Positions 27,310 to 35,148 of a DNA stretch of 64,000 nt are shown piece by piece. The notes under the pieces are model-generated. The model worked only from the letters and a program-made list of their open reading frames with translations, was not told the DNA's origin and did no database searches. Source of the stretch: Notoacmeibacter marinus (lineage in GTDB: Bacteria; Pseudomonadota; Alphaproteobacteria; Rhizobiales; Rhizobiaceae); contig NZ_NBYO01000001.1 of NCBI RefSeq assembly GCF_002238045.1, forward strand, positions 1,364,001-1,428,000, written 5' to 3'. A program made the translations under genes and the position numbers. Within the stretch, counting starts at the first letter, position 1. Every line of letters starts with the position of its first letter.

Positions 27310-27513
27310 AAGGACCTTGCACGCGGTCGGTTCGGATATCGCCCTTCTGCCATGAATGGTTTTGAAAGAAAAGAAAAAATAACCGATCGTTAAAATTGTC
27401 GGATTTCTTCCTCTTAACGGCCCATTATCTCTATTGAATCAGTTTTTCCTAGGAATCGCATCCTTTTTTTGGCTGCCTGATTGTTCTGGCGTGTAACCAA
27501 AAAGGAGATCGCC

Positions 27514-28098
27514 ATGAATATCGTCAAAGTCTCGCTTCTTGCTTCCGGGTTCGTTCTTGCCGGCATGTCGCCCTCATTCGCGCAGGTCAGCGTCGGCGCG
27601 GATGTGGGTGGCACCTCGGTAGGCGCCAGTGTTGGCGGCGGTGGAGCAAGTGCCGGCGCCAGCACCGGTGTTGGCGGCGGAACGAGTGCTTCCGCGGATG
27701 CCGGCTCCCGCAGTGGCGGCGGGCTCGGTGCCGATGCGAATGTCAGTACCGGTCTTTTGGGTGGCACGACCGCCGATGCCGATGTCGATATTGGCGGCGG
27801 CAATGGCGTTAGCGCCGATGTAGATGTCGGAACCGGCGCTCTCGGCGGTACGAATGCAAATGCCGATGTCAATGTCGGTGGTGGCGCGACGTCGGCGGAT
27901 GTGAGGGTCGGCATAGGCGGCGGCTCGATCATCCCGGGCAATGAGGCCGCCAGTTCGGTCATCAACGGCGTCGACGGCACGATCACCAGCGCGGTCGGGC
28001 TGTCCGAGGACGAATTGACGAAGCTCTGCGAGAAGGTCGCGGCGAACCGCGGCGCCTATTCCAGCGAGATCATCGCAACCTGCGTCGAGCGGCAGTAA
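27514..28098 (+). CDS. Secreted Gly/Ala/Val-rich repeat protein
   Basis: A 194-residue protein with a clear signal peptide (MNIVKVSLLASGFVLAGMSPSFA, cleavage before QVSVG). Residues about 24-155 are short degenerate repeats alternating Gly, Ala, Ser, Asp and Val (for example GADVGGTSVGASVGGGG and ADVDIGGGNGVSADVDVG), suggesting a beta-solenoid-like or disordered extracellular domain. The C-terminal 40 residues differ: SEDELTKLCEKVAANRGAYS with two Cys that could form a disulfide. I do not recognise a named family. AAAAGGAG precedes the ATG, and a terminator follows. Confidence 0.8.
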   Translation: MNIVKVSLLASGFVLAGMSPSFAQVSVGADVGGTSVGASVGGGGASAGASTGVGGGTSASADAGSRSGGGLGADANVSTGLLGGTTADADVDIGGGNGVSADVDVGTGALGGTNANADVNVGGGATSADVRVGIGGGSIIPGNEAASSVINGVDGTITSAVGLSEDELTKLCEKVAANRGAYSSEIIATCVERQ

Positions 28099-28140
28099 GC
28101 GCTACCATTCTATAAGCGCACGTTGATTCCATCGTGGAAT

Positions 28141-28167
28141 GGCCCCGCCAGGTGCGGGGCCGTTTTG
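28141..28167 (+). terminator. Intrinsic terminator after the repeat-protein gene
   Basis: Perfect 8-bp stem GGCCCCGC (28141-28148) and GCGGGGCC (28154-28161), followed by GTTTTG. Confidence 0.85.
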
Positions 28168-28265
28168 CGTTTGCGCGTTTGCGTCGTCATATTCGCCCAT
28201 AGTCAAATGGCTCATTGTCGCGCAGTTTGTCATGAACGCGCGGAAGAATTCGGTTCGGGAGGAAA

Positions 28266-30191
28266 ATGATGAGCGACTATGAGAGCGTCTACGCTCAATG
28301 GCAGGCGGGCCCGGAGACCTTCTGGGAGGAGCAGGCGGAAGCGATCGACTGGATGAAGCCCGCCGACAAAATCTTCGATGCCGAGGCTGGGGTTTACGGA
28401 CGCTGGTTCGCCGGCGCCGAATGCAACACCTGCGCCAATGCGGTCGACCGCCATGTCGAAGCCGGCCATGGCGACCGGCTCGCCATCATATACGACAGTC
28501 CGATTACCGGAACTAAAAGCCAGATCACCTATTCGGAGCTTTTGAAGCAGGTCAACGCACTGGCCTGCGTCCTTTCCGACAAGGGCGTGACGAAGGGCGA
28601 CCGCGTCGTTCTGTATATGCCGATGATCCCGCAAACCGCGATCGCGATGCTGGCCTGCGCGCGTCTCGGTGCGATTCACTCGGTTGTTTTCGGCGGGTTC
28701 GCGGCAAAGGAACTGGCGACCCGCATCAACGACGCCAAGCCGAAAATGGTCATCGCGGCTTCCTGCGGGCTGGAGCCTTCGCGCATCGTCGAATACAAAC
28801 CGCTGCTCGATAAGGCCATCGAGATGGCGGACACGCCTCCCGAAACATGCGTGATCTTCCAGCGGCCCCAGGCCGAGGCATCGATGGTCGAGGGACGCGA
28901 TATCGACTGGGCGGACGCCGTATCGGCCGCAGAGGGCCGGACGGTCGAGCCAACGGCCGTGGCGGCGACCGACCCGCTCTACGTCCTCTATACCTCCGGC
29001 ACGACCGGCCAGCCGAAGGGCGTGATCCGCGACAATGGCGGCCATATGGTCGCGCTCGAATGGACCATGAAGAATTTCTACGGCATCGATCCGGGCGATG
29101 TCCTCTTTACCGCATCCGATTTCGGCTGGGTCGTCGGCCATTCCTACATCGTCTATGGCCCCCTGCTGCGTGGCGCCACGACCATCATCTTCGAGGGAAA
29201 ACCGGTCGGCACGCCCGATCCCGGCGTGTTCTGGCGGATTGTCGAGGAGTATGGCGTCAAGGCGATCTTCACCGCGCCGACGGCCTTCCGCGCCATTCGC
29301 CAGCAGGATCCTGAAGGCGAGTTCATCAAGAAATACGACCTGTCATCGTTTCAGACGCTGTTTCTGGCCGGCGAACGGGCCGATCCTGAGACGATCAAAT
29401 GGGCCGAGCGGCAGTTGAACGTGCCGGTGATCGACCATTGGTGGCAAACGGAAACAGGCTGGGTGATGTGTGGCAACCCGGCGGGCCTCGGCTTGCTGCC
29501 GGTCAAATACGGATCGCCGACCAAGCCGATGCCGGGCTACGACATTCAGATTCTGACCGATGAGGGCGAGCCGGTGACCGAGCCAAATGTGCTGGGCAAT
29601 GTGGTTGTCAAGCTGCCGTTGCCGCCCGGCGCACTACCGACGCTCTGGAATGCCGATCAGCGGTTCAGGGACGCCTATCTCGAAGAGTATCCCGGCTACT
29701 ACAAGACGGCCGATGCCGGCAAGATCGATGAGGATGGCTACCTGTTCGTCATGGCGCGGACGGACGACATCATCAATGTGGCCGGCCATCGTTTGTCGAC
29801 AGGCGCGATGGAAGAGGTGCTCGCCGAGCACCCCGACGTCGCGGAGGCGGCGGTGATTGGCATTGCCGACCCGATGAAGGGACAGGTGCCGCTCGGTTTC
29901 GTCGTGCTGTCGAACGGTGTGGACCGGCCCGAATCGGAATTGGAGAAAGAGATCGTCGCCATGGTCCGGGACCGGATCGGGGCGGTGGCCGCCTTTCGGC
30001 AGCTTGTCTGCGTCAAGCGGCTGCCAAAGACCCGCTCCGGCAAAATACTTCGCGCCACCATGCAGAAGATCGCCGACAAGGAAGATTCGCCGGTGCCGGC
30101 GACCATCGACGATCCGGCCATTCTGGAAGAGGTCTCGGCGGTTCTGGAACGACGGGGCTTCTTATCGCGGCCATTGGAAGCGAAAGAATAA
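28266..30191 (+). CDS. prpE: Propionate-CoA ligase (acetyl-CoA synthetase family)
   Basis: A 641-residue adenylate-forming enzyme. The N-terminal part (GRWFAGAECNTCANAVDRHVE, YDSPITGTKSQITYSEL) resembles PrpE more than Acs. ATP-binding motif YTSGTTGQPKGV is near residue 240, the A8 hinge comes after WWQTETGW and GYYKTADAG, and the C-terminal catalytic Lys is in RLPKTRSGKILRATM. It activates propionate, or less well acetate, to the acyl-CoA. A GGAGG ribosome-binding site precedes two adjacent ATGs (28266 and 28269). It stands alone. Confidence 0.85.
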   Translation: MMSDYESVYAQWQAGPETFWEEQAEAIDWMKPADKIFDAEAGVYGRWFAGAECNTCANAVDRHVEAGHGDRLAIIYDSPITGTKSQITYSELLKQVNALACVLSDKGVTKGDRVVLYMPMIPQTAIAMLACARLGAIHSVVFGGFAAKELATRINDAKPKMVIAASCGLEPSRIVEYKPLLDKAIEMADTPPETCVIFQRPQAEASMVEGRDIDWADAVSAAEGRTVEPTAVAATDPLYVLYTSGTTGQPKGVIRDNGGHMVALEWTMKNFYGIDPGDVLFTASDFGWVVGHSYIVYGPLLRGATTIIFEGKPVGTPDPGVFWRIVEEYGVKAIFTAPTAFRAIRQQDPEGEFIKKYDLSSFQTLFLAGERADPETIKWAERQLNVPVIDHWWQTETGWVMCGNPAGLGLLPVKYGSPTKPMPGYDIQILTDEGEPVTEPNVLGNVVVKLPLPPGALPTLWNADQRFRDAYLEEYPGYYKTADAGKIDEDGYLFVMARTDDIINVAGHRLSTGAMEEVLAEHPDVAEAAVIGIADPMKGQVPLGFVVLSNGVDRPESELEKEIVAMVRDRIGAVAAFRQLVCVKRLPKTRSGKILRATMQKIADKEDSPVPATIDDPAILEEVSAVLERRGFLSRPLEAKE

Positions 30192-30220
30192 CCCACCGCA
30201 GGTTTTCGACGGCAACGGAA

Positions 30221-30247
30221 AAGGGCGCGCCTTCATGGCGCGCCCTT
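30221..30247 (-). terminator. Terminator of the minus-strand DUF3618 cluster
   Basis: Perfect 11-bp stem AAGGGCGCGCC (30221-30231) and GGCGCGCCCTT (30237-30247). Read on the minus strand the stem is followed by TTTTCC, so it best terminates the leftward cluster; on the plus strand the T tract is poor, although it may still hinder prpE read-through. Confidence 0.8.
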
Positions 30248-30285
30248 CGTATCGGTGGTTCAAGCAGTTATCGTAAAATGTCTGC

Positions 30286-31458
30286 TCAAGTCTTCTTCTT
30301 CACTTCGTCCCTGGCCGTTTGTGCGGCCGTGCGGGCAACGTCTGCCACCTTTTCAGCCACCGTCTCACCTTCGCCTTTCGGTTTCAGGCCTTTTTGTTCG
30401 GCACGCTCCGACGCAGCGGTGTAAGTCTTCTCCGCTACATCGCGCGCTTCGGTGACGGCGTCACGGCCGCGCTCGTAGGCCTGGTCGCGCAGATTGTCGC
30501 GGGTTTCACCCATCAACTCGTCTTCGCGACGTGTCGGCGGCAGAGCCGCGCCGATCGCCGCGCCCACCGCGACTGCGATCGCACCGAACACGAGTGGTTC
30601 ATCGCGAAACGCGCCGATCAGTTCGGACTGAATGTTGCGGTAGCCGCGCGTCGCAGACTGCCGCGCTTGCGAAGCGCGGTAGCTGACCGCCCGTCCGCCA
30701 TCGGCGAAGGCCTGCCCGGTGCTTGCCGCAGCATCTCGCGCAGCCTGGCTAGCACTGGAAGCGCCCGAAGATATGCTCGATGCCGCATTGCCGGCGGCAC
30801 TGCCGACTGCCGAACCGGCGGATCGTGCGCTCTCGCCGACCGAAGACGCGGCGCCTGAGATGGCCGAACCGGTCTTGGACGCGCCGCTGGAAACGGACGA
30901 GCCTGTACTCGACGCAGCTCCGGAGATGGCCGAGCCGACGCCCGACGCGGCTCCGGAGACGGCCGAGCCGACGCCCGACGCCTTGTCTTTCAGCGATGAG
31001 CCGGTCGTATCACTGCCGCCGACATAGGTGGCGCCGCCCGTTCGCGGATCGGCATCCGACGGGGATCGGTAGGGATCGTGATATTCGCCGCTATCCGGAA
31101 ACCGGTCGGGATCGAGATGCCGTCCGCCGCCTGCACGAAAGCGGCCATATTCATCGACATCCGCGCCATCGTCGGAACCGTAGCGATCGTAAAGGTCGCG
31201 TCCCGTGGAACGCACGCCGCTGCCAAAGGCAAGCCACGCTATGCCGGCCCCGATGAGGCCAAGAGCGAGAGGGTTGTCGCGAACCTGCTGGCCGAAGTTC
31301 TTACCGGCTTCGGCAACCTGTCCTTCCTTGAAGAAACCCAGGGCTTCGTCCATCATCTGGCCGGGGCTCATACGATCCTTCAGCGCATCGATCGTATTAT
31401 CAATGTTGGAACGATGACGTTCCGCTTCTGCCTCCAGGCGGTCGGTCTTGTCGCTCAT
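30286..31458 (-). CDS. DUF3618 membrane-associated protein with Ser/Gly/Ala-rich repeats
   Basis: A 390-residue protein. The N-terminal DUF3618 region (MSDKTDRLEAEAERHRSNID, then ALKDRMSPGQ) is helical, followed by a hydrophobic segment LALGLIGAGIAWLAFG near 66-81. Residues about 150-265 are repeats such as VSGAASGVGSAISGAASSTG, resembling LEA-like amphipathic repeats. A second hydrophobic segment (FGAIAVAVGAAIGAAL) and a charged helical tail follow. Function unknown; homologues sit next to holin-like DUF1469 proteins in rhizobia. Its ATG overlaps the preceding stop by 4 bp, so the two are translationally coupled. Probably part of a general-stress cluster. Confidence 0.8.
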   Translation of the reverse strand: MSDKTDRLEAEAERHRSNIDNTIDALKDRMSPGQMMDEALGFFKEGQVAEAGKNFGQQVRDNPLALGLIGAGIAWLAFGSGVRSTGRDLYDRYGSDDGADVDEYGRFRAGGGRHLDPDRFPDSGEYHDPYRSPSDADPRTGGATYVGGSDTTGSSLKDKASGVGSAVSGAASGVGSAISGAASSTGSSVSSGASKTGSAISGAASSVGESARSAGSAVGSAAGNAASSISSGASSASQAARDAAASTGQAFADGGRAVSYRASQARQSATRGYRNIQSELIGAFRDEPLVFGAIAVAVGAAIGAALPPTRREDELMGETRDNLRDQAYERGRDAVTEARDVAEKTYTAASERAEQKGLKPKGEGETVAEKVADVARTAAQTARDEVKKKT

Positions 31459-31916
31459 CGCGCTTGCTCCTTCACGAGTTTCGCATCGCGGGAGACCTGA
31501 TCGGCGGTCCGCTCCGGTACGAGATTTTTGGCTTGCAGATTGGTGCGTCCGCGGTTCAGCAGCACCATGCCGACGACGGCGAATAGAATACCGACAATGA
31601 GCGCGGCCCACGCGGCCCAGCCACTGCCAGCCGCCGCCTGTGCGGACGTCGCCGCTTCCGTATCGAACAGGAAAGCAAGCAGTTTGGTTATAGCCGCCAC
31701 AAGCGCCTGGCTGAGGACAAAGAGAGCAACCAGAAGGCACATCGCGCCAGCGGCGATTTCGCCGCCACCGACCTGAACCTGAGTGAGCTTGTCGTTGAGT
31801 TCCGACCGGATCAGCTTGCCTTCCGCCTGGAAAAGCGAGCGCACCTCGTCCACGAGTGTGCGAATGAGGTCCGGAAGCGAACGGGTGTCGTTCGAATGTT
31901 CTGTAGGCTGGCTCAT
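31455..31916 (-). CDS. Holin-like DUF1469 (phage holin superfamily III) membrane protein
   Basis: A 153-residue protein with an N-terminal amphipathic helix (SLPDLIRTLVDEVRSLFQAE, LIRSELNDKL), two membrane helices (about 58-80 and 98-120), and a charged C-terminal tail with KNLVPERTADQVSRD. This is the pattern of the Actinobacteriophage-holin/DUF1469 family, which in proteobacteria is chromosomal and not tied to lysis. No phage genes are nearby. It lies between the Ndi-like and DUF3618 genes and overlaps the latter by 4 bp. Confidence 0.82.
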   Translation of the reverse strand: MSQPTEHSNDTRSLPDLIRTLVDEVRSLFQAEGKLIRSELNDKLTQVQVGGGEIAAGAMCLLVALFVLSQALVAAITKLLAFLFDTEAATSAQAAAGSGWAAWAALIVGILFAVVGMVLLNRGRTNLQAKNLVPERTADQVSRDAKLVKEQAR

Positions 31917-31917
31917 C

Positions 31918-32676
31918 TTACTGCCCCTTCTTCGGCTGGCCGATCGGCCCGCTGGTTCCACCACTAATCGTTCCGCCGCTACTGGGCGTACGACTGCTCG
32001 TGACCGTCGTTGACGGGCTGGGCTTCGGAGAACCTGCTGACGATGGCGACGTCGGGGTCGTGGAGGACGATGGTGAAGATGCTGACGGAGAGGGCGTCGA
32101 CGGCGATGTTGCACGATGCGTTGTCGCACCGCCTGTCGGCGATACTCCGCCCGTACCGGTGTAGGGTGCCGGCGGTGGCGGTGTTTCGCCGTAATCTCTT
32201 GGACTGTGGGCCGATGAGGCGCGGGCAAACCTGCCGAGCGCGACACCCGTCAGGGCAGCGCCAACGAGAAATGCGGTCGGCTGATTGCGGGCAAAGCCCG
32301 ATACGCTGTTGACGATCTCACCGACGGAGCGGCCCGAAATAGCGCCGCTGACATCTTCAAGACCTCGCGCCGCTTCACGAACGAGATTGGCGGACATCGA
32401 CTGGTCGCGCTCACCGAGCTTGTCGGCTGCCGCACGAATGGATGCTGCAAAGTCTTCGACGGTCGAGGCCGCCACATCCTTGCCGCGTTCGGCCTGGTTG
32501 AGACCTTCCTGCTTGGCCTTTTCGGCCATGTTGCTCGCCTCGGACTTCAGGTCCGAGGCCACTTTCGAAGCTTCAGCAGAGGCGGCGTCAGCTTCGCGCT
32601 GGGCGGCCTGTTTGACGTTTTCGGCGTCGGCTTTCGCCTTATCGGCGGCCGGGCCGGATCTGGGATCTTGGGGCAT
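31918..32676 (-). CDS. Nutrient-deprivation-induced-like protein (LEA-like helix, Ser/Thr/Pro tail)
   Basis: A 252-residue protein. Residues 10-75 are an Ala/Glu/Lys-rich helix with the 11-mer character of LEA proteins (KADAENVKQAAQREADAASA). A conserved middle region (DFAASIRAAADKLGERDQ, LEDVSGAISGRSVGEIVNSV) precedes a short hydrophobic segment AFLVGAALTGVALGRFARAS, and then a 90-residue Ser/Thr/Pro/Gly tail. Rhizobial homologues are annotated nutrient deprivation-induced proteins; that name is from memory. It is 1 bp ahead of the holin-like gene on the same strand. Confidence 0.72.
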   Translation of the reverse strand: MPQDPRSGPAADKAKADAENVKQAAQREADAASAEASKVASDLKSEASNMAEKAKQEGLNQAERGKDVAASTVEDFAASIRAAADKLGERDQSMSANLVREAARGLEDVSGAISGRSVGEIVNSVSGFARNQPTAFLVGAALTGVALGRFARASSAHSPRDYGETPPPPAPYTGTGGVSPTGGATTHRATSPSTPSPSASSPSSSTTPTSPSSAGSPKPSPSTTVTSSRTPSSGGTISGGTSGPIGQPKKGQ

Positions 32677-32686
32677 GAATATTCCC

Positions 32687-32761
32687 TCAGGCGAGTCCGA
32701 GTAAAGAAAGGATGAAGATGACGACCACCACTAGGCCGACGAGATAGATAATACTGTTCAT
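32687..32761 (-). CDS. 24-residue single-pass membrane peptide
   Basis: On the minus strand an ATG at 32761 follows GGAGG and AAGG elements at suitable spacing. The product is a single hydrophobic helix, MNSIIYLVGLVVVVIFILSL then LGLA. The ribosome-binding site, composition and position 10 bp ahead of the Ndi-like gene support a real gene that standard tools miss. Similar tiny hydrophobic proteins occur in rhizobial stress clusters. Function unknown; a membrane-embedded regulator or toxin-like peptide are both possible. Confidence 0.72.
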   Translation of the reverse strand: MNSIIYLVGLVVVVIFILSLLGLA

Positions 32762-32805
32762 TGGATGCCTTGCGCCTCCGGGTAATCAGGAACTTACCTG
32801 AGGCT

Positions 32806-32831
32806 AAGCCCCGATACCGCGCGAAGGTTCC
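32806..32831 (-). promoter_or_regulatory. Possible EcfG (general stress sigma) promoter for the DUF3618 cluster
   Basis: On the minus strand GGAAC (32827-32831) is followed, 17 bases later, by GCTT (32806-32809). The Rhizobiales EcfG consensus is GGAAC with CGTT after 16-18 bases, so the -35 box is exact and the -10 differs at one or two positions. It lies about 45 bp before the 24-residue peptide start, the first gene of a cluster whose products look stress-related. Confidence 0.45.
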
Positions 32832-32949
32832 CGTTCGTCTTGCAAATTGATACAGATTAATCGGACGCTCTGCCTGATGCGATACCCGGCGGCGATTGAC
32901 GGATAGCGGCGCTGGACCATCCTTTAAGCGTCAGCAGAGGGAAACGCGC

Positions 32950-33741
32950 ATGAGCATCGAAGGCAGGACGGCCATTGTGACGGGTGGCGCCAGCGGAATC
33001 GGCCTGGCCGTCGCACGCGTACTCGTCAAGGCAGGCGCCAAGGTCGTTATTGCCGACATGGATCAGCAGACCGGAGAAACCGCCGAGGAGCAGCTATCCG
33101 CCCATGGTGCGGTGCAGTTTATCCGCACCGACGTTTCCAAGCGGTTGGATGTGCACAATCTGATGGCGCTTGCCGTCGACCATTTCGAAACGATCGACAT
33201 ATTGGTCAACAATGCCGCGATACTGGAGCGGTGCTCTCTTCTGGATCTGCACGAGGATGCCTTTCGCCACGTATTGGACATCAATGTCACGGGTGCGTTT
33301 CTGACCACTCAGGCGGCGGCAAGACTGATGGTGTCTCAGGCAGAAAACGGCCAACCGCCGGGCATCATCGTGAATATTTCCTCGCTGAACGGTCGGGTCG
33401 CGATGAACGGCCAGCTTGCCTATTGCGTCTCCAAGGGGGCGATGGACCAACTCACACGAAGTGCCGCCGTCGAACTGGCGGCCTGGGGTATCCGCGTCAA
33501 CGGCGTTGCGCCCGGAACCATCGCAACGGACATGGTGGCCAATCTGACCGACAATCCCGGCATACGCGACCAGATCCTCAGTCGCACGCCCCTTGGCCGG
33601 CTCGGCGAGCCCGACGAAGTGGCCGATCTGGTGAAATTCCTCGTATCGGGACGCGCGGCCTATATGACCGGCGAGACCATCCTGGTCGACGGGGGACGGC
33701 GGGCGCTGAACATCCCCCTTCCGCCCGCCGACGAGGATTGA
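32950..33741 (+). CDS. Short-chain dehydrogenase/reductase
   Basis: A 263-residue SDR with TGGASGIG (12-19), the Asp-rich cofactor position VVIADMDQQ, NNAA, catalytic Ser in VNISSLNGRVA, and Tyr-x3-Lys in AYCVSKGAM. The Asp after the second beta strand favours NAD(H). The C-terminus ends VDGGRRALNIPLPPADED. Substrate not deducible. The ATG at 32950 has GAGGG upstream. It diverges from the stress cluster and converges, with no gap, on a 32-codon small gene. Confidence 0.85.
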   Translation: MSIEGRTAIVTGGASGIGLAVARVLVKAGAKVVIADMDQQTGETAEEQLSAHGAVQFIRTDVSKRLDVHNLMALAVDHFETIDILVNNAAILERCSLLDLHEDAFRHVLDINVTGAFLTTQAAARLMVSQAENGQPPGIIVNISSLNGRVAMNGQLAYCVSKGAMDQLTRSAAVELAAWGIRVNGVAPGTIATDMVANLTDNPGIRDQILSRTPLGRLGEPDEVADLVKFLVSGRAAYMTGETILVDGGRRALNIPLPPADED

Positions 33742-33840
33742 TCAGGCCACGCGACGGCGCGAGTTTCTGCGATCGGAACTGCCCAATACGCGTTTCATGA
33801 TCCAGCCGATCACCAGTGTCTTGACGATTCGTTTGAACAT
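33742..33840 (-). CDS. 32-residue basic amphipathic peptide
   Basis: Read on the minus strand from an ATG at 33840 with a textbook GGAGG ribosome-binding site 7 bases upstream. The product starts MFKRIVKTLVIGWIMKRVLG, an amphipathic helix with Lys/Arg on one side, and ends in an Arg-rich tail SSDRRNSRRRVA. Composition and the ribosome-binding site argue for a real gene. It could be a membrane-binding peptide; function unknown. Its stop directly abuts that of the SDR gene. Confidence 0.62.
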   Translation of the reverse strand: MFKRIVKTLVIGWIMKRVLGSSDRRNSRRRVA

Positions 33841-33919
33841 TGTCGTGCCTCCATCAATAGGTTTTGCCCTGAACGCGCCACCGGCCAAAAGGTTGATGGC
33901 GGCCGGCACGAATTTCATC

Positions 33920-33937
33920 CTGACAGCAGGGTGTCAG
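33920..33937. promoter_or_regulatory. Perfect inverted repeat upstream of the VOC gene, possible operator
   Basis: CTGACA-GCAGGG-TGTCAG, two perfect 6-bp arms with a 6-bp spacer, 54 bp before the VOC gene start and 80 bp from the divergent small gene. The size suits a dimeric HTH regulator such as the WYL protein encoded just downstream. Confidence 0.4.
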
Positions 33938-33990
33938 TAGCGCTGTGCGATAAACCGGCCCTCACCAATCGGACGCGAAGGGAAACGGCG

Positions 33991-34359
33991 ATGGCAAAAG
34001 AGAATGTATGCGTGTGGTTCGAACTGCCCGTCAGCGATATGGCCGCCAGCAAGGTGTTCTATGAGAAGGCCACCGGTCATTCGTTGAAAGAACAGGACAT
34101 GGACGGCAGCACCATGCTCGTCTTCGAATGTGCGGATGAAGAAAATGGCGTGTCCGGCCATCTTTACAAAGGCAAGCCTGCCGGCAATGGCCGGGGGCCG
34201 ACGGTTCATCTGGCCGCCGAGGGAACGGTGGAAGAGGCGATGCAGAGGGCCAAGGACGCTGGCGCGACGATCGTTTCACCCATTATCGAGATCCCTGCCG
34301 GGCGGTTCGTTTACTGCACCGACCCGGACGGCAATTCGATCGGTCTTTTCAGCTCATAA
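33991..34359 (+). CDS. VOC-family (glyoxalase/bleomycin-resistance fold) protein
   Basis: A 122-residue protein with the beta-alpha-beta-beta-beta pairs of the vicinal-oxygen-chelate fold: VCVWFELPVSDMAASKVFYEKATGH at the start, GPTVHLAAEGTVEEAMQRAKDAGA, and YCTDPDGNSIGLFSS at the end. Proteins of this type often precede WYL/YafY regulators. Substrate unknown. GAAGGG before the ATG supports the start. It is 39 bp ahead of the regulator on the same strand. Confidence 0.83.
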   Translation: MAKENVCVWFELPVSDMAASKVFYEKATGHSLKEQDMDGSTMLVFECADEENGVSGHLYKGKPAGNGRGPTVHLAAEGTVEEAMQRAKDAGATIVSPIIEIPAGRFVYCTDPDGNSIGLFSS

Positions 34360-34398
34360 GGAAAGCGCGATGGTAGGCCGTCGAATGGGAGGGAAGCC

Positions 34399-35145
34399 AT
34401 GCGCCGGGCCGACCGTCTTTTCATGATCGTGCAGGCTCTTCGCCGCGGGCGCGTGCTCACGGCGAAGGCGCTCGCGACCGAGCTGGAGGTGTCGGATCGG
34501 ACGATCTATCGCGACATCGCCGATCTGCAGGGCGCCGGCGTACCGATCGACGGCGAGGCCGGTGTCGGCTACGTCCTGCGACCCGGCTTCGACCTGCCGC
34601 CGTTGATGTTCACGATCGACGAGGTGTCGGCGCTGGCCGCAGGCGTTCGCATGATTATGGCGTTCGGCGGCGCAGCCATGAGCGATGCCGCACGCGGCGC
34701 GCTCGACAAGATCGAGGCGGTTCTGCCAGCCGACCGGGCGAAGGCGGCCGACGGTCTGCGCCTGTTCGTGCCACCTTTTCTGATCGATCCACCGCATCGC
34801 GTACTGATCGACCGCATCAACCGGGCGGTCGAGCGGAACGAGGTGCTGGAGCTTTCCTATGCCGATGAAGAGCGCGCCCGGACGAACCGGTTCGTCAGGC
34901 CCCTGGCGCTGGTGTTCTGGGGGAAGGCCTGGACGCTGATCGGATGGTGCGAATTGCGGCAGGCTTTTCGCATGTTCCGCGTCGACCGGATCGTCCGCCT
35001 TGGCGAAACCGGCCGTATCGAACGGCCGATCCCGGAACAGTCATTGGCCGAATATTACCGGCTTCTCGAAGAAGACGAATGCGCGCCGCTCTCTCCAGAG
35101 ATGGCGCGCGAAGCCCGAAAGTCGCGTCTGGGGCGCCATCCCTAG
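34399..35145 (+). CDS. WYL-domain transcriptional regulator (YafY type)
   Basis: A 248-residue regulator. The N-terminal winged HTH is RRADRLFMIVQALRRGRVLTAKALATELEVSDRTIYRDIADLQ (2-44), and a WYL domain (about 135-220) carries LALVFWGKAWTLIGWCELRQAFRMFRVDRI. WYL domains sense ligands, often nucleotides. It is co-directional with the VOC gene and may act on the inverted repeat at 33920-33937. It converges with trcR, with 3 bp between stops. Confidence 0.88.
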   Translation: MRRADRLFMIVQALRRGRVLTAKALATELEVSDRTIYRDIADLQGAGVPIDGEAGVGYVLRPGFDLPPLMFTIDEVSALAAGVRMIMAFGGAAMSDAARGALDKIEAVLPADRAKAADGLRLFVPPFLIDPPHRVLIDRINRAVERNEVLELSYADEERARTNRFVRPLALVFWGKAWTLIGWCELRQAFRMFRVDRIVRLGETGRIERPIPEQSLAEYYRLLEEDECAPLSPEMAREARKSRLGRHP

Positions 35146-35148
35146 AGG

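Noticed and set aside
27590-27950. CRISPR or tandem-repeat array
   Set aside because: The repetition is within an open reading frame with Gly/Ala codon patterns and no regular repeat-spacer length. The DNA repeats at 40430-40620 are likewise coding (DUF1036 tail).
27414-27986. 190-codon minus-strand frame rich in Pro, Ala and Thr
   Set aside because: Its repeats merely mirror the Gly/Ala repeats of the secreted protein on the plus strand, which has signal peptide, ribosome-binding site and terminator.
31455-31916. Prophage lysis module because of the holin-like protein
   Set aside because: No endolysin, spanin, tail or integrase genes nearby; the family is commonly chromosomal in proteobacteria.
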